Notes under the pieces: model-generated | Database searches by the model: none | Told to the model about the DNA's origin: nothing | What the model saw: the letters and a program-made list of their open reading frames with translations, nothing else | Part shown: piece by piece, positions 12,962-16,235 of the stretch | How the letters are laid out: every line of letters begins with the position of its first letter | Position numbering within the stretch: the stretch's first letter is position 1 | Position numbers and translations under genes: made by a program | Source: JBJXFY01 sp046155815 | GTDB taxonomy: Bacteria > Verrucomicrobiota > Verrucomicrobiia > Limisphaerales > CAIMTB01 | DNA length: 16,235 nt | Assembly (NCBI GenBank): GCA_046155815.1 | Contig: JBJXFY010000279.1 | Span: forward strand, 1 to 16,235 | Direction of reading: 5' to 3'

Positions 12962-15597
12962 AACCGCCGCAGATCCGTGGTCCAGTCCATGATTTCGGCG
13001 CTGAAGTCCGCGGCGCCGATGAAGCCCCTGTTCCCCGGTGCGTTGACCGGCCGCCAGTCCGAGCCCGCGCCAAGGTCCGGCGACCATTCGAGAATGAAGC
13101 GCCGGTTGGCAAGCTGGGTGAACCGCAGCACGACGTCGTCGCCCCACGCGTCAATCTCATTGATCGTCCACGCGTCGTTGGGGTCGTTCGGGCCGGTGCG
13201 CGTGAGGTACTCGAACCAGTTCGTGGCGCGGTCGGCGTCCGGATCATCCTCGGGGCCGGCGGCGGGCGCGTTGGTGCCGCCGAAGTGCGTGACCTGCCAC
13301 GCCGCGTAGCTCTGCCAGCCGGCGAGGCCGTTGGTGATCCAGCGCGCGAGCAGCGCGGCGCCCGCGTCGTCCACCACGCTGGAACTCAGCGGCGGCATCC
13401 GGCCGGGGCCGAGTCGCGTGATGCGCGTGTGCAGCATCGAGCGAGCGAAGTCGCCGGGCGCGACGAGGCGGTTGGCCGGGTCGCCCTCGGAGTTGTTGAG
13501 CAGCCCGTCCGGCAGGCCGGTGAGTGAGAAGGGCGTGCTGGTCCGCGCGTCCCACCGGCCGAGGCCCGTGCCGCCGGGCTGGTGGCACATCGAGCAGTTC
13601 GCCTCGAGCCACGAGCGGGCGCGCCACTCCACGCTCCACGCCTCGTCATGGGCGGGCGCGAGCGCGGGCAGCGCGGCGAGGTTGGCCGGCGGGTTCGCGA
13701 ACCACCCGCCGGCGGCCAGCGCGGCGAGCTGGTTCGTCGGCCCCTGGCCGTGGTCGAACGGCCCGTTGAACTGCGCCGTGTCCATGCCGAGCACGCCGCC
13801 GCCCGCCGGCGTATGGCACTGGAGGCATTCGGCGCGGCTCGGGTAGTGCCACGTCTGCGTGCGCAGGATGCCGCCGTCGCTGATCACGAAGTCCTCGTCC
13901 AACCCCTCCTCGGGCACGAGCACGGCATTCGTGGGCGGGTCGGTCCAGCGATAGGTGACGCCATAGACGCCGTTGCTGTTGCGGACGAGGAAGCGCGTTT
14001 CGAGCCGCCGCGCGGAGGCGGGCGCGCCGTTCGTCAGCTCGAGTTCGAAGTGCTTCACCCAGACCATGCCGGTGGGGAAGCTCCAGTTTCCCTCGGGCTG
14101 GAAGCCGATGAGCTGGTTCGTCGCGGTGATGGCGAACCACCGGCGCTTGGCCGCCGCGTCGGACCAGAAGGGCACGTTCGGCGCGTAGGGCACGAGGCCG
14201 GCGTGGGCCTCGAGCGTGAGCAGGTCCGCGAAGGCCCCGGTGTCCGCCAGCGTCGGCGGCAGCGGCGTGCCGGTCGGCGTGTTGTTGTAAACCAGCCGGC
14301 GGATCTGGTCCGTGCCCTGGTCGGCCAGCAGCACGTCGCCGTTGCGCGGGTCGCGGCCGAAGCCGGCGATCGCCCCGCGGTTCAGCAGCCGCTGCATCGG
14401 CGTGGCGGTCGCGCCGCCGGTCCAGCGCACGGCCCAGAGGTTGCCGCTCACGTAGTCGCCGAAGACGTACGCCCCGTAGAGCTGCGCCAGGCGGTCCCCG
14501 CGGTACACCACGCCGCCGGTCACGGACCGCCCCTGGAGCGCACCGCTGCCGTGGCTGTACTGCGTGATCGGCGGGATGGACGTGAAGCCCGCCGGGGCCT
14601 GGCCGGACTTCGGCCCGTTGAGCGTGCCCTCGCGGTACGCCCAGCCGTAGTTGCCGCCGCGCGTGGTGACGTTGATCTCCTCGCGCTGCCCGCCGCCCAC
14701 GTCGCCCGCGTACAGCGCGCCCGTCGCCGGGTCGAAGCTCATGCGCCACACGTTGCGCATCCCCACGGCCCAGAATTCCGTCCTGACCTGCGCCGGGTTC
14801 ACCGGCCGGCCGATGAAGTTCGTCGCGCCGATCCACGGATTGTCCGCGGGCACGGCGTAGGTGCCGGGTGCCACGGCGGGATGCGCGTTCGGCGCGAGCG
14901 AGCCGGGGCGCCGGTCAACGTCAATCCGCAGGATTCCGGAGAAGAAGTCTTTATCAATCCGCTGGCTGTTGTTGCCGAGGTCGTTCTGGTCGCCCTCGTC
15001 GCCGACGGACACATACAGATAGCCATCCGGCCCGAAGTGCAGGTCGCCGCCGTTGTGATTGCCGTAATCGTCCGGCTGGCTGATGAGGACCAGCTCGGAG
15101 TTTGCCAGTGCGCGGTTCGGGTTCGCGGGGTCGGCCGTGAAGCGCGAGACGCGCTGGTGCAGCGTGTTCGTGACCGTGGTGGAGTAGAAGACGAAGAGGT
15201 GGCCGTTGGTCGCGTAGCCGGGGTGGAAGGCGAAGCCCAGCAGCCCGCGCTCGTCCGTCGGCGTGCCGCCTGAGACGCGGCCGGCAATGTCGAGGTACAC
15301 CGACCGCGTCGGCGCGGCGAGGTTCGTGATGACGGCGACGCGCCCACGCTGCTCGGCGACGAAGAGGCGGTTCGTCTCGCCCGGCGGCGCGGCGATGGCC
15401 ACCGGGTCGGTGAACGTCAGGGAGCCGAAGGCGTTCTCCGTGGTGTAGCCGAACGCCAACGGCTCCAGCGGCAGCGTGAGCGTGGTGTTGGGCACGCGCT
15501 CCAGCGCCCCGGCGACGGACGCCGCCAGCGCGAGGACCGTCGCGAGCAGGAACCGGAGGCGGCGAAGGAGCAGTGCGGCGGCGGGGCGGGACTTCAC
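12934..15597 (-). CDS. Secreted PQQ-dependent sugar dehydrogenase fused to a dihaem cytochrome-c region
   Basis: An 887-residue exported protein. Residues 1-31 are a signal peptide. About 40-385 is a six-bladed propeller of the soluble aldose sugar dehydrogenase type: RGLLGFAFHPGY, then NHNGGDLHFGPDGYLYVSVG (20 residues, with His181 at the place of the sGDH catalytic base), WAVGMRNVWRMSFDP with the expected PQQ-site Arg, and GGGQREEINV...GGNYGW. From about 390 comes a second module beginning LADTGAFADL and VPYAPNVPFWSDAAAKRRWF. It carries two haem-c motifs, CLQCH (591-595) and CSMCH (668-672), with Met734 (GRMPPL) as a likely haem ligand. I recall this module as the HNE_0200 type family. The tail has DDPDADRATNWFEYLTRTGP and ends RRFYRMRVEEP, a verrucomicrobial-type C-terminus. 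It probably oxidises sugars outside the membrane and passes electrons to its own haems. A GTG at 15613-15615 would add six residues. Confidence 0.88.
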   Translation of the reverse strand: MKSRPAAALLLRRLRFLLATVLALAASVAGALERVPNTTLTLPLEPLAFGYTTENAFGSLTFTDPVAIAAPPGETNRLFVAEQRGRVAVITNLAAPTRSVYLDIAGRVSGGTPTDERGLLGFAFHPGYATNGHLFVFYSTTVTNTLHQRVSRFTADPANPNRALANSELVLISQPDDYGNHNGGDLHFGPDGYLYVSVGDEGDQNDLGNNSQRIDKDFFSGILRIDVDRRPGSLAPNAHPAVAPGTYAVPADNPWIGATNFIGRPVNPAQVRTEFWAVGMRNVWRMSFDPATGALYAGDVGGGQREEINVTTRGGNYGWAYREGTLNGPKSGQAPAGFTSIPPITQYSHGSGALQGRSVTGGVVYRGDRLAQLYGAYVFGDYVSGNLWAVRWTGGATATPMQRLLNRGAIAGFGRDPRNGDVLLADQGTDQIRRLVYNNTPTGTPLPPTLADTGAFADLLTLEAHAGLVPYAPNVPFWSDAAAKRRWFAITATNQLIGFQPEGNWSFPTGMVWVKHFELELTNGAPASARRLETRFLVRNSNGVYGVTYRWTDPPTNAVLVPEEGLDEDFVISDGGILRTQTWHYPSRAECLQCHTPAGGGVLGMDTAQFNGPFDHGQGPTNQLAALAAGGWFANPPANLAALPALAPAHDEAWSVEWRARSWLEANCSMCHQPGGTGLGRWDARTSTPFSLTGLPDGLLNNSEGDPANRLVAPGDFARSMLHTRITRLGPGRMPPLSSSVVDDAGAALLARWITNGLAGWQSYAAWQVTHFGGTNAPAAGPEDDPDADRATNWFEYLTRTGPNDPNDAWTINEIDAWGDDVVLRFTQLANRRFILEWSPDLGAGSDWRPVNAPGNRGFIGAADFSAEIMDWTTDLRRFYRMRVEEP

Positions 15598-15640
15598 GGG
15601 GCCAAGCTTCTTCACCCCGCGCCCCGCGTCAAAAGGCAAA

Positions 15641-15667
15641 GCGATGACAGCGCATCGCCGTTGCGCT
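15641..15667. promoter_or_regulatory. Overlapping inverted repeats between dehydrogenase and esterase genes
   Basis: GCGATG (15641-15646) pairs with CATCGC (15653-15658). AGCGCA (15649-15654) pairs with TGCGCT (15662-15667). The two alternatives share bases and fill the short spacer between divergent starts, ending 11 bases before the esterase GTG. It could be an operator shared by both genes or a switching leader hairpin; the regulator is unknown. Confidence 0.35.
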
Positions 15668-15678
15668 AAGGCTCCCGC

Positions 15679-16235
15679 GTGCGCTCCGCCCTTCTGCTCC
15701 TGCCCGCCATGCTCCTCGCCGCCCGCCTCGCCGCCGCCGCACCGTTCACGCCGAACTACGATGAGAGCCGCGTGCCCGCCTACACGCTGCCTGACCCGCT
15801 GGTCTTTGCCGACGGCCGGCCCGTGAAGTCCGCGCGCGACTGGCGCCAGCGGCGGGAGGAACTGCTCGAACTGTTCCGCAGCGAGGTCTATGGCCGCAGT
15901 CCCGGCGCGCCGGCCGTGTTCCGCACGCGCGTCACGGACGACGATCCCGCCGCGCTGGGCGACCACGCGCACCGCCGGCAGGTCACGCTCCATTTCACCG
16001 ACGACGACTCCGGCCCGCGCCTGAACCTGCTGCTGTACCTGCCCGCGAACGCGCGCGGTCCCGTGCCCGTCTTCCTGGGCCTCAACTTCGCCGGCAACCA
16101 GACCGTTCACGCCGATCCCGCGGTCCATCTCTCGACGAACTGGGTCCGCACGGATGAGAAGCGCGGCTTCCTCGCGAACCGCGCCACGGAGCAGACCCGT
16201 GGCGTGGAGGCCACGCGCTGGCAGGTCGAGAAGCT
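15679..16235 (+). CDS. Secreted glucuronoyl esterase-like (CE15) hydrolase, partial
   Basis: The first 185 residues are present; the gene runs off the right edge. Residues 1-21 look like a signal peptide (MRSALLLLPAMLLAARLAAA). Then come NYDESRVPAYTLPDPLVF (26-43), WRQRREELLELFRSEVYGRS (55-74), a HRRQVTLHF strand, PRLNLLLYLPA and GPVPVFLGLNFAGNQTVH (127-144), followed by KRGFLANR. This set and order match bacterial CE15 enzymes and their acetyl-xylan-esterase-annotated relatives: alpha/beta hydrolases that cut ester links between glucuronoxylan and lignin. The catalytic Ser (in a G-C-S-R-x-G-like motif), acid and His would lie beyond the window, so activity is not proven. The GTG at 15679 has AAGG seven bases upstream; an ATG at 15709 is possible but would damage the signal peptide. 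It is divergent from the dehydrogenase gene. Confidence 0.85.
   Translation, partial: MRSALLLLPAMLLAARLAAAAPFTPNYDESRVPAYTLPDPLVFADGRPVKSARDWRQRREELLELFRSEVYGRSPGAPAVFRTRVTDDDPAALGDHAHRRQVTLHFTDDDSGPRLNLLLYLPANARGPVPVFLGLNFAGNQTVHADPAVHLSTNWVRTDEKRGFLANRATEQTRGVEATRWQVEK

Noticed and set aside
13582..15273. Plus-strand open frame opposite the dehydrogenase (563 codons)
   Set aside because: Antisense shadow; no domain pattern and biased composition.
15616..16128. N-terminal extension of the dehydrogenase frame across the esterase gene
   Set aside because: A signal peptide begins near 15597 and the upstream part is antisense to a recognisable CE15 N-terminus.
1..16235. CRISPR arrays, tRNA or rRNA genes, insertion sequences, phage or defence genes
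   Set aside because: No regularly spaced repeats, cloverleaf-like segments, transposases or defence-type proteins were seen on either strand; this was by eye, without a covariance-model search.

Overview
The window is GC-rich DNA with 15 genes packed on both strands. It most likely comes from a member of the Verrucomicrobiota (PVC superphylum). Two features point there: a GreA factor fused to a large N-terminal region, as in Chlamydia, and a long secreted oxidoreductase ending in the Asp-rich / 'RRFYRM' type of tail common on verrucomicrobial exported proteins. Most start codons lack a clear Shine-Dalgarno sequence, and GTG or TTG starts are frequent. No tRNA, rRNA, CRISPR array, transposase or phage gene was recognised.

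Layout. Positions 1-1728 (minus): rsmB (16S rRNA m5C methyltransferase), overlapped by 4 bases (GTGA) by a membrane-anchored phosphodiester-glycosidase-type gene that runs off the left edge. Positions 1781-3709 (plus): the large greA. Positions 3872-4867 (minus): cysK, convergent with greA, with hairpins between them. Positions 5001-6961 (plus): a DUF3311 small membrane protein followed by a sodium:solute symporter, a typical two-gene transporter unit. Positions 7104-9551 (minus): a pirin/quercetinase-like protein, a secreted YceI protein and a DUF554 membrane protein; the spacers around yceI carry perfect palindromes that may be interspersed repeats. Positions 9670-10458 (plus): tcdA (t6A cyclisation). 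Positions 10471-11772 (minus): infC with a long proline-rich C-terminal extension, preceded by a secreted Dabb-domain protein. Positions 11872-12961 (plus): a PmtA-like SAM methyltransferase and a small CcoS-like protein. Positions 12934-15597 (minus): a secreted PQQ-type sugar dehydrogenase fused to two CxxCH haem-c motifs. Positions 15679-16235 (plus, cut by the right edge): a secreted glucuronoyl-esterase-like (CE15) protein divergent from the dehydrogenase.

The window mixes housekeeping functions (RNA modification, translation initiation, transcript cleavage, cysteine synthesis) with accessory functions typical of a heterotrophic carbohydrate degrader (symporter, periplasmic sugar oxidation, hemicellulose/lignin ester cleavage). 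The strand switches often, so long operons are unlikely; the clearest co-transcribed pairs are rsmB with its overlapping partner, and DUF3311 with the symporter. I found no coherent new multi-gene system. The most rewarding items are the fused GreA, the extended IF-3, the sugar dehydrogenase/dihaem fusion, the orphan ccoS-like gene with coding-like sequence in front of it, and the palindromes around yceI and between the last two genes.
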